Source of the DNA: Alphaproteobacteria bacterium HGW-Alphaproteobacteria-1 | GTDB taxonomy: Bacteria; Pseudomonadota; Alphaproteobacteria; Rhodobacterales; Rhodobacteraceae | Assembly (NCBI GenBank): GCA_002842985.1 | Contig: PHEQ01000029.1 | Location: 1 to 47,088, forward strand | Reading direction: 5' to 3' | DNA: 47,088 bases | The notes under the pieces: model-generated | The model's input: the letters and a program-made list of their open reading frames with translations, nothing else | Told to the model about the DNA's origin: nothing | The model's database searches: none | Shown here: positions 15,989 to 25,390 of the stretch, piece after piece | How the letters are laid out: every line of letters starts with the position of its first letter | How positions within the stretch are numbered: the first letter of the stretch is position 1 | Position numbers and translations under genes: made by a program

Positions 15989-17086
15989 TCAGGTATTGAA
16001 CAGGAAATGCAGCACATCGCCATCCTTGACGATGTAGGTCTTTCCCTCGGCGCGCATCTTGCCCGCCTCCTTGGCCGCCTGCTCGCCGCCGAGGGTGACG
16101 AAATCCTCATAGGCGATGGTCTCGGCGCGGATAAAACCCTTTTCGAAATCGCCATGGATCACGCCTGCCGCCTTGGGGGCCGGGGTGCCCTGAGGAATCG
16201 TCCAGGCACGCGCCTCCTTGGGGCCGACGGTGAAATAGGTCTCAAGATGCAAAAGCGCATAGCCCGCGCGGATAAGGCGGTCGAGCCCTGCCTCCTCCAG
16301 CCCCATTTCCGAAAGGAACATCTCGGCCTCTTCCGGCTCCAGCTTGGAGATTTCCTCTTCGATCTGCGCCGAGATCACCACCGAGGCCGCGCCCTGTTCG
16401 GTCGCCATGGCCGCCACCGCTTCGGAAAACGCGTTGCCGCTGGCCGCGCTTGCCTCGTCGACGTTGCAGACATAAAGCACCGGCTTTGCGGTCAGCAATT
16501 GCAAGAGCCGCCAGGCGCGGGCGTCCTCGGCATCCACCGGGACGGTGCGGGCGGGCCGCCCCTCTTCCAGCGCCGCCTGCGCCGCGGCCAGCAGGCGATC
16601 GGCCTGTGCTGCGTCCTTGTCGCCGCCCTTGAGCTTGCGCACGAGGCCCGCGCGGCGCTTTTCCACCGACTCGAGATCGGCAAGCATCAGTTCGGTCTCG
16701 ATCACCTCGGCATCGGCCACCGGATCGACGCGCCCCTCGACATGGGTCACATCGCCATCCTCGAAACACCGCAGCACATGGGCGATGGCATCCGTCTCGC
16801 GGATATTGGCAAGGAACTGATTGCCAAGCCCCTCGCCTTTGCTCGCCCCCTTCACCAGCCCGGCGATGTCGACGAATGTCATGCGCGTCGGGATGATCTG
16901 TTTCGATCCGGCGATTTCGGCCAGCCGGTCAAGCCGCGCATCGGGCACCGCCACATCGCCCACATTCGGCTCGATGGTGCAGAACGGGAAATTGGCCGCT
17001 TGTGCCGCGGCGGTGCGCGTCAGCGCGTTGAAGAGCGTGGACTTGCCCACATTGGGAAGCCCCACGATACCCATTCTGAATCCCAT
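15989..17086 (-). CDS. ychF: Ribosome-binding ATPase YchF (Obg-like)
   Basis: A 365-residue P-loop protein with GLPNVGKSTLFNALT, FCTIEPNVG and FVDIAGLVKGASKGEGLGN, the Obg-family switch regions. In the base-recognition position it has CNVDEAS rather than NKxD, the change that makes YchF/OLA1 prefer ATP. The C-terminal TGS-like domain ends with YIVKDGDVLHFLFN. It binds ribosomes and affects stress responses. A separate unit, with GGGAAAGG 8 bases before the start. Confidence 0.94.
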   Translation of the reverse strand: MGFRMGIVGLPNVGKSTLFNALTRTAAAQAANFPFCTIEPNVGDVAVPDARLDRLAEIAGSKQIIPTRMTFVDIAGLVKGASKGEGLGNQFLANIRETDAIAHVLRCFEDGDVTHVEGRVDPVADAEVIETELMLADLESVEKRRAGLVRKLKGGDKDAAQADRLLAAAQAALEEGRPARTVPVDAEDARAWRLLQLLTAKPVLYVCNVDEASAASGNAFSEAVAAMATEQGAASVVISAQIEEEISKLEPEEAEMFLSEMGLEEAGLDRLIRAGYALLHLETYFTVGPKEARAWTIPQGTPAPKAAGVIHGDFEKGFIRAETIAYEDFVTLGGEQAAKEAGKMRAEGKTYIVKDGDVLHFLFNT

Positions 17087-17158
17087 CGGTGTGCCTTTCC
17101 CGTGCGCCTCGTGTGTCGGGCCGCATCTACGGGGGCGGCAGGGGCAAGGTCAAGCGCG

Positions 17159-18088
17159 TCAGACCTTGGTGGCAGAAACCGGCGGCGTGATCCGCCGCTT
17201 GAGCACCGCCTCGCGCCAGGAGATGAAGCTGACCGCCGCCACGATCACCGTCCCGCCGAGGATCACAAACACATCCACCCCCTCGCCAAAGACCAGCGCG
17301 CCCAGCAGGACCGCCCAGACCAGTTGCAGGAAGGTGACCGGTTGCGTGACCGTCAGCGGGGCCGCGCTGAAGGCAAGCATCATGGTGTAATGCCCGGCCG
17401 TGGCCAGACAGGCGACCGCGAACAGGATCGCCATTTCCCATGGCGTCGGCGGCACCCAGACGGCAATGGCCATGGGCGCAAGACCGATCGTGACGGTGAG
17501 CGACAGCATCGCCACCACTACGCCCGCGCTGACCCGCCCGGTAAGCACCTTGGCCATGAGATACGAGCCGCCGAAGGTCACCGCCGTGAACAGCATCGCC
17601 AGATGCCCCGGACCCACCTCGCGGAACCCCGGCCTCAGGATGATCAGCGCACCGCAAAGCGCCACGACAATGGCCATTACCCGCCGCGCCGCCAGCCGCT
17701 CTCCCAGAAAGAGCGCCGCGCCGATGGTGACGTAGATCGGCGCGAGGTAGTTCATCGCCGTGACATCGGCGATGGGGATGCGCGCCATGGCATAGAACCA
17801 GAGCGCCACGCCCGCCGTGTGCAGCACGCCCCGCGCCCCGATCAGGCCCCATGTGCCCCGGTCCAGCCGCAGGTTGCGCAGCGTGCCGAGCATCGGCAAG
17901 AGGAACACCAGCCCGAGAAAATAGCGCAGGAACGCCGCCTGCGAGGCCGGCATCCGCGTGCCCAGCACCTTGACCAGCGCGGTGACCCCGACAAAGAGAA
18001 GTCCTGTCAGGATCATCCACATGACGCCCCGGACGGGGCTCGACGGGGTCTTGATCGTGGGGGGCCTCTGCGCGCGCATGAACCACAT
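17159..18088 (-). CDS. DMT-superfamily (EamA) transporter
   Basis: About 309 residues with ten predicted membrane helices in two EamA repeats. The first starts MWMILTGLLFVGVTALVKVLG and includes ALWFYAMARIPIADVTAMNYLAPIY; the second includes YTMMLAFSAAPLTVTQPVTFLQLVWAVLLGALVFGEGVD. The repeated pattern ending in LGE or FGE is typical of drug/metabolite exporters. The substrate is unknown. The start is uncertain: ATG at 18088 or, 9 bases later, 18079; neither has a clear ribosome binding site. Confidence 0.85.
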   Translation of the reverse strand: MWFMRAQRPPTIKTPSSPVRGVMWMILTGLLFVGVTALVKVLGTRMPASQAAFLRYFLGLVFLLPMLGTLRNLRLDRGTWGLIGARGVLHTAGVALWFYAMARIPIADVTAMNYLAPIYVTIGAALFLGERLAARRVMAIVVALCGALIILRPGFREVGPGHLAMLFTAVTFGGSYLMAKVLTGRVSAGVVVAMLSLTVTIGLAPMAIAVWVPPTPWEMAILFAVACLATAGHYTMMLAFSAAPLTVTQPVTFLQLVWAVLLGALVFGEGVDVFVILGGTVIVAAVSFISWREAVLKRRITPPVSATKV

Positions 18089-18190
18089 TAAGTCACGGCG
18101 CGGACGCCCTGTCGAGGCGGGGTGCGGGGCCACGTCATGCGGCTGGCGCAAGGCCATGTTGCGCTCACTGCATGGATCAGGGCAGCCGGT

Positions 18191-19117
18191 TCAGGGCAGA
18201 GGGATGAACTCCCGGTCGTCGCCCGGCGGCAAGGCAAAGCGGCCATGGTCGCGCGCCGCCCAGTCGGCCTTGGCCGCCTCGATCAACGCGCGCGAGGAGG
18301 CCACGAAGTTCCACGAAATATAGCGCGGACCGCCCAGCGTCTCGCCGCCCAGAAGCAGAACCCGCGCCCCCGCCACGCCCGCGCGCAAGGACAGCCGGTC
18401 GCCGGGGCGAAAAACCATCATACGCCCCGCCTCGAACATCTGCCCCGCCACGCTGACAGACCCCGAAAGGACATAGGCGCCGCGATCCTCATGATCCTCG
18501 GGCAAAGGCACGCCCGCGCCGGGGGCGAGCATCACATCGGCATAGAACATATCCGTGAAGGTCGAGACCGGCGCGCGTTCGCCCCAGCCCCGCCCCATGA
18601 TGAGGCGCAGCCGTGTGCCGCCATCCTCGATCCTTGGCAGCGCCTCGCTGGTGTGATGCTCGAAACTCGCGGCGCGCTCTTCTTCCGCCTCGGGCAGGGC
18701 CACCCAGGTCTGGATGCCGAAAAGGCGGTTCTCGCCCCGGCGCGTGGTTTCGCTCGTGCGCTCGGAATGGGTGACGCCGCGCCCCGCCACCATCCAGTTG
18801 ACAGCCCCCGGATGGATCATCTGGTCGGTGCCAAGGCTGTCGCGGTGCTGAAACTCGCCCTCAAAGAGATAGGTCACCGTGCCAAGGCCGATATGCGGAT
18901 GGGGGCGCACGTCGATCCCCTGCCCGGTCAGGAACTCCGCCGGTCCCATCTGGTCGAAGAATATGAACGGCCCGACCATCTGCCGCCTTGGCGCGGGCAG
19001 CGCGCGCCGCACCTCGAACCCGCCCAGATCGCGGGCGCGCGGCACGATCACCGTCTCGATGGCGTCCATATCCGCGCCCTCGGGGCAATCGGGCTCCATT
19101 CCGGGGTTCCAGCTCAT
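18191..19117 (-). CDS. Pirin-family bicupin protein
   Basis: A 308-residue protein with the pirin N-terminal cupin: GPFIFFDQMGPAEF, the metal ligands in RPHPHIGLGTVTYLFEGEFQHRD, and a later His/Glu pair in GRGVTHSER. The C-terminal cupin has GAYVLSGSVSVAGQ and the pirin C domain. Bacterial pirins can act as quercetin dioxygenases or as partners of other proteins; the function here is open. GAGGCGCG stands before the start. The gene is on the same strand as lysE upstream, 44 bases apart. Confidence 0.88.
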   Translation of the reverse strand: MSWNPGMEPDCPEGADMDAIETVIVPRARDLGGFEVRRALPAPRRQMVGPFIFFDQMGPAEFLTGQGIDVRPHPHIGLGTVTYLFEGEFQHRDSLGTDQMIHPGAVNWMVAGRGVTHSERTSETTRRGENRLFGIQTWVALPEAEEERAASFEHHTSEALPRIEDGGTRLRLIMGRGWGERAPVSTFTDMFYADVMLAPGAGVPLPEDHEDRGAYVLSGSVSVAGQMFEAGRMMVFRPGDRLSLRAGVAGARVLLLGGETLGGPRYISWNFVASSRALIEAAKADWAARDHGRFALPPGDDREFIPLP

Positions 19118-19161
19118 CGCGCCTCGCCTTCTGGCTTCGATGCCAGTCTAGCACGAATCCC

Positions 19162-19755
19162 TCAGCCCGCGAGCAGCCCCGCCGCGATGGACCACATCAC
19201 CACCCCCACGCCCGCATCGAGCAGTCGCCAGCTTTTGGGGCGGCGAAAGAACGGCGCGAGCAGCCGCGCGCCATAGCCGAGTGCGAAGAAGAAGGTAAAA
19301 CTCGCCGTCGCCGCGCCTGCACCAAAGGCCAGCCGGTCGTCATATTGCGCCGAGATCGAGCCGAGCAGAACCACCGTATCGAGATAGACATGCGGGTTGA
19401 GCCAGGTCAGCGCCAGACAGGTGAGCACCGCGCGCGCACGGCTGCCGGTCCCCGCTCCGGCCTCGAGCGCGGCCCCCCCGCGCCACGCCGCGTGAAAGCT
19501 GCGCGCGCCATAAACCAGCAGAAAGGCCGCGCCGCCAAAGCGCATCACCCGTTCCAACCCCGGCACCATTTCGGCCAGCGCGCCGAACCCCGCTACGCCC
19601 GCGGCAATCAGCACCGCATCCGACAGCGCGCAAACCAGCACCACCGCCAGCACATGCTCGCGCCGCAGCCCCTGCCGCAGCACAAAGGCATTCTGCGCCC
19701 CGATCGCGAGGATCAGCGAAAACCCGAGCGCGAAGCCCGCCAAGCCTGCCTGCAT
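19162..19755 (-). CDS. LysE/ArgO-family basic amino acid exporter
   Basis: A 197-residue membrane protein with about six helices. GFALGFSLILAIGAQNAFVLRQGL is the LysE family signature, and LALTWLNPHVYLDTVVLLG is conserved in LysE/ArgO. It probably exports arginine and/or lysine. The ATG at 19755 follows GGGAGACAGG; the upstream extension is unlikely. It diverges from an ArgP-like regulator, the classic arrangement in which the regulator senses the amino acid and turns on export. Confidence 0.9.
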   Translation of the reverse strand: MQAGLAGFALGFSLILAIGAQNAFVLRQGLRREHVLAVVLVCALSDAVLIAAGVAGFGALAEMVPGLERVMRFGGAAFLLVYGARSFHAAWRGGAALEAGAGTGSRARAVLTCLALTWLNPHVYLDTVVLLGSISAQYDDRLAFGAGAATASFTFFFALGYGARLLAPFFRRPKSWRLLDAGVGVVMWSIAAGLLAG

Positions 19756-19848
19756 CTGCCTGTCTCCCTGTCTGTCCGGCGCTTGCCTAAGGGGTCGGAT
19801 GGCATTACTCAAACTCAATTATCTAATACAACATCAGGTTTGCTAATA
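19756..19848. promoter_or_regulatory. lysE/argP divergent operator region
   Basis: This 93-base gap turns AT-rich from about 19800 and contains ATTAT ... ATAAT and ATTA ... TAAT dyads around 19804-19850. These could be LysR-type (T-N11-A) sites for the ArgP-like protein controlling both genes. Confidence 0.4.
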
Positions 19849-20733
19849 ATGCTTCCAAGCGATCATCTCGCCACGCTCCATGCCATCCTGCAATCGGGCA
19901 GCTTCGAGGGCGCCGCGCGGAGGCTGGGGATCACTCAATCGGCGGTCTCGCAGCGTCTCAAGGCGCTGGAAACCCGCATCGGCGCGCAGCTTGTGCGGCG
20001 CGGCGCGCCCTGCACGGCGACCGGCGCGGGCGCGCGGCTGGCGGCCCATGCCGATCAGGTGGCGCTGCTCGAGGCGCATCTGGCGCGCGATCTCTCGGCC
20101 CTTGCCCCGCCGCCGCAGACCCGGCTGCGGCTGGCGGTCAATGCCGACAGCCTCGCCACCTGGCTGCCAGAGGCGCTCACGGGGCTTGAGGGCCATCTCT
20201 TCGATCTGGTGATCGACGATCAGGACACCGCCCATGACCGGCTGATGCGCGGCGAGGTTCTGGGCGCGATCACTTCGCGCGCGGCTCCCCTGCCCGGCTG
20301 CGATGTGACGCCACTGGGACGGCTGCGCTACATCGCCGTGGCCAGCCCCACCTTCATCGAGCGGCACTTTGCGGAGGGGGTCACGGCGGCGACGCTTGCC
20401 GCCGCGCCGATGCTGCAATTCGACGCCCGCGACCAGTTGCAGCACCGCTGGATCACGCAGGCCACCGGGGCCACGCTCAGCCCGCCCGGCCACCGCCTGC
20501 CCTCGGCCCATGGCTTTGCCGAGGTTGCGCGGCGCGGGCTTGGCTGGGGGATGAACCCCGAACCGCTCATCGCGCGCGACCTGGCGTGCGGACGTCTGGC
20601 CGCGCTTCTGCCCGATCACCCGCTCGACACCGCGCTCTACTGGCAGTCAAGCCGCCTTCTGGGCGCGGCCCTCGCCCCGCTCACCCGCGCGTTGCGTCGT
20701 GCGGCAAAAGCGGGGCTGTTGCCGCCAGAGTGA
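19849..20733 (+). CDS. ArgP/LysG-type LysR regulator
   Basis: A 294-residue LysR-family activator. The helix-turn-helix is HLATLHAILQSGSFEGAARR followed by LGITQSAVSQRLKALETRIG. The effector domain has RLRLAVNADSLATWLPEAL, as in ArgP/IciA and LysG. These sense lysine or arginine and switch on the divergent exporter. The ATG at 19849 gives the standard N terminus; no strong Shine-Dalgarno is visible. It converges on rseP with 10 bases between the stops. Confidence 0.9.
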   Translation: MLPSDHLATLHAILQSGSFEGAARRLGITQSAVSQRLKALETRIGAQLVRRGAPCTATGAGARLAAHADQVALLEAHLARDLSALAPPPQTRLRLAVNADSLATWLPEALTGLEGHLFDLVIDDQDTAHDRLMRGEVLGAITSRAAPLPGCDVTPLGRLRYIAVASPTFIERHFAEGVTAATLAAAPMLQFDARDQLQHRWITQATGATLSPPGHRLPSAHGFAEVARRGLGWGMNPEPLIARDLACGRLAALLPDHPLDTALYWQSSRLLGAALAPLTRALRRAAKAGLLPPE

Positions 20734-20743
20734 CGCGGATGGC

Positions 20744-22090
20744 TCAGGGGCAGAAGATATCGTTGAAGACCGCAAAAAGCATCAGCGACAGAATGAGCGT
20801 CAGACCCACCGTCATCAGCACGCGCAGCGCGCGTTCGCTGGGCGGGCGGCCCGTCACGGCCTCATAGGCATAGAACACCAGATGCCCGCCATCGAGCACC
20901 GGGACGGGAAAGAGGTTGAGCAGGCCGACGGCGGTCGAGAGCACGGCGATGAACCAGATGAAGCTCTGTGCGCCCTGACTGGCCATTGCGCCCGACACCT
21001 GCGCAATCCCGATGGGACCGGACATGTTGCAACTGCTGATCGCCCCCGTGACCATGTGATAGAGACCCGAGAGCGAGCTTTCTATGATCGCGCCTGTCTG
21101 CGTCACCGAATGCCCGAGCGCCTCGATGGGACCGAGCGCCTCGGTCGCCGGCTCGAACGCCATCGCCCCCGCCACGCCGATACGCCACTGCGTGCGAAAG
21201 CCGCCCTCGGGCTGCGGCTCATCGGTGCGGCGCGGCACCAGTGTGAGACCCAGTTCCGCGCCATCGCGCCAGACGGTCAGCGCCAGCGGCGCGCCGTCCG
21301 AGCCCTCGACGATGTCGCGCAGTTCGCGGAAGGCGTGAACCGGCCGACCATCAACCGCGGTCAGCACATCACCCGTCTCTAGCCCCGCGTCGAACGCCGC
21401 CGATTGCGGCGAGAGCCCGCCCACGAGCGGCGGCATGAGTTGCGGACCCATCACGCTGCGCAACTGCCCGTCGCGCCGCACCTCGTAGTCAAGCAAGGGC
21501 TGCGCGGGCAGCGCGTCCAGAAACCCGTCATAGTCCTCGGCGGCCTCGCGGTCGGGGATGGGCAGGCCCGCGACGGTCACGATCTCGTCGCCGGGGCGCA
21601 GCGTGACGCCCTCGACCGGCAGCGGTTTGAGCGCGCCCACGGTCAGCGGATCGGCGATCTTGCCGTCGCCCATCATCACGCCCGCGAAAATGAGGATCGA
21701 CAGGATGAAGTTGAACACCGGCCCCGCCGCCACCGTCGCCGTGCGCGCCCAGAGCGGCGCGCCGTGCATGGTCTGGCGCAGGCGCTCTGAGGGCATGGCG
21801 GCCATGGCGGCCCCGTCCTTGCCGCTGGCCGCGTCCGCATCGCCGAGGAATTTCACGTAGCCGCCAAAGGGCAACGCCGCCACCTGCCAGCGCGTGCCAT
21901 GCCGGTCGGTGCGGGCAAAAAGCACCGGGCCGAAGCCGAGGGAAAACACCTCGGCCTTGATCCCCGACCAGCGCCCGACGATGTAATGGCCATATTCATG
22001 CACCGCCACAATCACCGAAAGCGCCACCACAAAGGCCAGGATCGTCATGAAAAGACTGCCGAATTGCGGCAGGAAGCTGATAATGTCCAC
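20744..22090 (-). CDS. rseP: Site-2 protease RseP
   Basis: A 448-residue intramembrane zinc protease. The active site HEYGH is in VAVHEYGHYIVGRWSGIK near the N terminus. The third ligand region is NLFPVPVLDGGHLVFY near residue 395. Two PDZ domains lie between, the second around GLETGDVLTAVDGRPV. It cleaves anti-sigma factors and leftover signal peptides in the inner membrane. Last gene of the pyrH-frr-uppS-cdsA-dxr-rseP run, starting 3 bases after dxr. In many proteobacteria bamA follows; here a convergent argP-like gene does. Confidence 0.93.
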   Translation of the reverse strand: MDIISFLPQFGSLFMTILAFVVALSVIVAVHEYGHYIVGRWSGIKAEVFSLGFGPVLFARTDRHGTRWQVAALPFGGYVKFLGDADAASGKDGAAMAAMPSERLRQTMHGAPLWARTATVAAGPVFNFILSILIFAGVMMGDGKIADPLTVGALKPLPVEGVTLRPGDEIVTVAGLPIPDREAAEDYDGFLDALPAQPLLDYEVRRDGQLRSVMGPQLMPPLVGGLSPQSAAFDAGLETGDVLTAVDGRPVHAFRELRDIVEGSDGAPLALTVWRDGAELGLTLVPRRTDEPQPEGGFRTQWRIGVAGAMAFEPATEALGPIEALGHSVTQTGAIIESSLSGLYHMVTGAISSCNMSGPIGIAQVSGAMASQGAQSFIWFIAVLSTAVGLLNLFPVPVLDGGHLVFYAYEAVTGRPPSERALRVLMTVGLTLILSLMLFAVFNDIFCP

Positions 22091-22093
22091 GGT

Positions 22094-23269
22094 TTATCCC
22101 TGTTCGGTTTTCTTTGCCGCCTGATCGGCGCACTGCCTTGCGAGATGGTCCATATTGGCCACGCGATCAAGGGTCAGCGTGCCGCCGCGCGCCTCTGGCA
22201 GGGCCAGAACCTGCTCCAGCACCGTCTCGACCAGCGGCGCCATGGCCATGAATCCAAGGCGTCCGGCGATGAAATGATCAAGCGCGCGCTCCTTGGCGGC
22301 GTTGAAGATGGCACCGGCCAGCCCGCCCTCCTCCATCACCGCGCGCGCCAGCCGCAGCGCCGGATAGCGCGTCTCGCAGGGTGTGCGGAATTCGAGCGTG
22401 CCCGCCGCCGCAAGATCGAGCGCCTCCACGGGCAGCGCGCGGCGCTCTGGCCAGTGCAGCGCATAACCGATGGCATGGCGCATGTCGGGCGGGCCGACAT
22501 GGGCGATAAGGCCGCCATCGGCAAAGCCCACCAGCGCATGAACCAGCGATTGCGGGTGGATCAGCACCTCGATTTTCGCGGGCGCAAAGCCGAAGAACTC
22601 GCGCGCCTCGATCATCTCGAGCGCCTTGTTGAACATCGAGGCGGAATCGATGGTGATGCGCTGGCCCATGTCCCAGTTGGGGTGCGAGGAGGCTTCGGCG
22701 ACCGTGGCCCCTGCCAGCCGCTCCAGCGGCCAGTCGCGGAACGCCCCGCCCGAAGCGGTGATGATGACACGGCTGGCCGAAGCGGCATCGGCCCCCGCCA
22801 GCGCCTGAAAGATCGCCGAATGTTCGCTGTCCACCGGCAGAAGGCGCGCGCCGTGGCGCGCGGCGGTTTCCAGCACCAGCGGCCCCGCCGTGACCAGCGA
22901 TTCCTTGTTGGCCAGCGCCAGCGTTGCGCCCTGCTCGAGCGCCACCAGCCCCGGCGCAAGGCCCGCCGCGCCGACGATGGCCGACATCACCCAATCGGCA
23001 GGCCGCGCCGCCGCCTCGAGAAGGGCCGCGCGCCCGGCGGCGGCCTCCACGCCCGAGCCCGAGAGCGCGGCGCGCAGATCGGGCAGGCGCGCCTCGTCGG
23101 CGGTGACGGCCACCTCTGCCCCCAGCGCGCGCGCATCCGCCGCCAGCCGGGCGATATTCTGGCCACCGGTCAGCGCCACCACATCGTAGTCATCGGGTGC
23201 GCGCGCAATGAGGTCGATGGTGCTTTGGCCGATCGAGCCGGTCGCGCCCAGAATCGAAATCCGCCTCAT
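22094..23269 (-). CDS. dxr: 1-deoxy-D-xylulose 5-phosphate reductoisomerase
   Basis: A 391-residue enzyme of the MEP isoprenoid pathway. NADPH binding is by GATGSIGQSTIDLI at the N terminus. Metal and substrate residues lie in LLPVDSEHSAIFQAL and ITASGGAFRDWP, and HPNWDMGQRITIDSASMFNKALE follows. It makes MEP, feeding the undecaprenyl chain made by UppS two genes upstream. The start overlaps the cdsA stop (ATGA). Confidence 0.95.
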   Translation of the reverse strand: MRRISILGATGSIGQSTIDLIARAPDDYDVVALTGGQNIARLAADARALGAEVAVTADEARLPDLRAALSGSGVEAAAGRAALLEAAARPADWVMSAIVGAAGLAPGLVALEQGATLALANKESLVTAGPLVLETAARHGARLLPVDSEHSAIFQALAGADAASASRVIITASGGAFRDWPLERLAGATVAEASSHPNWDMGQRITIDSASMFNKALEMIEAREFFGFAPAKIEVLIHPQSLVHALVGFADGGLIAHVGPPDMRHAIGYALHWPERRALPVEALDLAAAGTLEFRTPCETRYPALRLARAVMEEGGLAGAIFNAAKERALDHFIAGRLGFMAMAPLVETVLEQVLALPEARGGTLTLDRVANMDHLARQCADQAAKKTEQG

Positions 23270-24039
23270 GCCGCCCCCGGCAACAGGCCCGTCGCGTGCA
23301 ACAGCCCCGCCATGAGCGCCGCCCCCAGCATCGCGTCGAACCGGTCAAGCACGCCGCCATGACCGGGAATGAGGTTGGAGCTGTCCTTGACGCCCTGCAT
23401 CCGCTTGGCCGCGCTTTCGGCGATGTCGCCCATCTGTCCGGCAAAGCCCACCAGCACCGAGACCGGCACAAGCGCCAGCCCCGCCCCGGTCGGGCCCGCG
23501 AAGAACGCACCGACCATGCCGGCGCCGATCCATCCCGCCACGGTGCCCGACCAGGTCTTTTTCGGGCTGATGCGCGGCCAGAATTTCGGCCCCCCCAGGG
23601 CCTTGCCCGCAAAATAGCCCGCCACATCCGAGACCACGACTATGGCCACCAGCCAGAGCACCCAGATCAGCCCCGCCTCGGCGCGCAACGCGCCCATGAT
23701 CCAGGCCCCGAGAAGCGCCCAGAGCGCCAGCGCCGCGAACGGGCCGCGGGCGCGCTCGAGGCTGCCCGCCGCCACCAGCACGGCCGCAACCAGCAGCGGC
23801 AGCACGAACAGCCCCGGCAGCCACAGCGCCAGCGCCACCGCCACCGCGCCAACCACGCCCGAACGCACGGCATCCGGCGCACCGAAAAGGCGTGCCGCCT
23901 CCCACATCAGCAGACCGGCGAGAAGCGTGACCAGTTCGGCAAAGATGAGACCGCCCGCCCAGACCGCGCCAAGACCCACCGCCGCCATCGCCACGCCCGA
24001 GGCCAGACGCGGCGCAAGATCACCCCATTGCGCACTCAT
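23266..24039 (-). CDS. cdsA: Phosphatidate cytidylyltransferase
   Basis: A 257-residue membrane protein with about seven or eight helices. The C-terminal signature is KDSSNLIPGHGGVLDRFDAML, with the metal-binding Asp residues, and SDVAGYFAGKALGGPKFWPR stands before it. It makes CDP-diacylglycerol, the precursor of all membrane phospholipids. It overlaps uppS upstream and dxr downstream by ATGA, so the genes are translationally coupled. Confidence 0.94.
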   Translation of the reverse strand: MSAQWGDLAPRLASGVAMAAVGLGAVWAGGLIFAELVTLLAGLLMWEAARLFGAPDAVRSGVVGAVAVALALWLPGLFVLPLLVAAVLVAAGSLERARGPFAALALWALLGAWIMGALRAEAGLIWVLWLVAIVVVSDVAGYFAGKALGGPKFWPRISPKKTWSGTVAGWIGAGMVGAFFAGPTGAGLALVPVSVLVGFAGQMGDIAESAAKRMQGVKDSSNLIPGHGGVLDRFDAMLGAALMAGLLHATGLLPGAA

Positions 24040-24758
24040 GCGCCGACTGCCCCGAAGCGCCGCTCGCGCGCGCCGTATTGCGACAGCACCGAGGCAAAGA
24101 TCTCGCGGGTGAAATCGGGCCAGAGCGTGTCGATGAACTCGTATTCCGCATAGGCCGATTGCCAGAGCAGGAAATTCGAGATGCGCGCCTCGCCGCTTGT
24201 GCGGATCACCAGATCGGGGTCGGGCAAAACGCGCGTATCGAGATAGCGCGGCAGCGTCTCTTCATCCACGCTTTCGGGATCGAGCCGCCCCTCCGCCACA
24301 TCCCGTGCAAGCCGCTTGGTGGCGCGCGCCACCTCGTCGCGTCCGCCGTAGTTGAGCGCGATGGTGAGGTTGGTGCCGGTGCAATGCGCAGTCATCGCCT
24401 CGGCCTCTTCCATCACCGAGCGCAGGCGCTGCTCCAGCCGGGGGCGATCCCCGATAAACCGCACGCGCACATTCTCGCGCACGAAATCCTGCATTTCCTT
24501 CATGATATAGCGGCGAAACAGGGCCATCAGCCCCGCCACCTCGGTCTGCGTGCGCTTCCAGTTCTCGGTCGAGAAGGCAAAGATGGTCAGATAGGAGACA
24601 CCCAGACCGGGACAGGCCTCGACGATCTCGCGCACCCGTCGCGCGCCGGCGTGATGGCCGAAAAGGCGCGGGCGGCCGCGTTGCTGCGCCCAGCGCCCGT
24701 TGCCGTCCATGATGATCGCCACATGGCGCGGCGCGGCCCCCTCGGCCCTCTTGCTCGC
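24036..24758 (-). CDS. uppS: Isoprenyl transferase (undecaprenyl diphosphate synthase)
   Basis: About 240 residues of cis-prenyltransferase: HVAIIMDGNGRWAQQRG with the catalytic Asp, RPRLFGHHAGARRVREIV, YLTIFAFSTENWKR and the C-terminal DLVIRTSGEARISNFLLWQ. It builds the C55 lipid carrier for cell-wall synthesis. Two starts are possible. The ATG at 24758 has GGAGGGG 8 bases upstream. The ATG at 24779 overlaps the frr stop (TGATG) and would add 7 residues. I prefer 24758 for its ribosome binding site. Confidence 0.92.
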   Translation of the reverse strand, partial: ASKRAEGAAPRHVAIIMDGNGRWAQQRGRPRLFGHHAGARRVREIVEACPGLGVSYLTIFAFSTENWKRTQTEVAGLMALFRRYIMKEMQDFVRENVRVRFIGDRPRLEQRLRSVMEEAEAMTAHCTGTNLTIALNYGGRDEVARATKRLARDVAEGRLDPESVDEETLPRYLDTRVLPDPDLVIRTSGEARISNFLLWQSAYAEYEFIDTLWPDFTREIFASVLSQYGARERRFGAVGA

Positions 24759-24778
24759 CATGGGTGCCCCCTCCGGCA

Positions 24779-25342
24779 TCAGACCTGCATGATCTCGGCT
24801 TGTTTGTGGTCAAGCGCCTCATCGACCAGCTTGATATAGCGATCGGTGAGCGTCTGAACCTCGCTTTCCCACAGCTTCTGGTCATCCTCGGACATGCCGT
24901 CGGCCTTGGCCTTCTTGATCTGGTCCATGCCGTCGCGGCGCACATTGCGCACCGCAACACGGGCGTGTTCGGCATATTGCGAAGCGACCTTGGTCAGTTC
25001 CTTGCGGCGCTCCTCGTTCAACTCGGGAATGGGCAGCATGATGATGGTGCCATTGAGCTGCGGGTTGATGCCCAGCCCGCTCTCGCGGATCGCCTTCTCG
25101 ACCTTGTTGACAAGACCCTTGTCCCAGACATTGATGGTGACCATGCGCGGCTCGGGCACGTTGACGGTGCCCACCTGGTTGATGGGCGTCATCTGGCCAT
25201 AAGCATCGACCATAACCGGCTCCAGCATCGAGGCCGAGGCACGGCCCGTGCGCAGCGAGGCAAATTCCGTCTTGAGCGCGCTCATCGCACCGGCCATCCG
25301 GCGTTCGAGGTCGTCCGTATCGATTTCCAGATCGTCGGCCAT
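24779..25342 (-). CDS. frr: Ribosome recycling factor
   Basis: A 187-residue protein with the RRF signatures [35 protein letters not shown] and the C-terminal [20 protein letters not shown]. It splits post-termination ribosomes together with EF-G. It follows pyrH after 48 bases and overlaps the possible upper start of uppS. Confidence 0.96.
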   Translation of the reverse strand: MADDLEIDTDDLERRMAGAMSALKTEFASLRTGRASASMLEPVMVDAYGQMTPINQVGTVNVPEPRMVTINVWDKGLVNKVEKAIRESGLGINPQLNGTIIMLPIPELNEERRKELTKVASQYAEHARVAVRNVRRDGMDQIKKAKADGMSEDDQKLWESEVQTLTDRYIKLVDEALDHKQAEIMQV

Positions 25343-25390
25343 GTCGTTTCCGTGTCCTTCCTGAGCGAGGAATACCGCCCCTGTTTAACC

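Noticed and set aside
14840..18091. A 1083-codon open frame on the plus strand
   Set aside because: It runs antisense to purM, ychF and the DMT transporter, all with clear family motifs. Its translation is Arg/His/Gln-rich and without domains, a typical shadow frame in GC-rich DNA.
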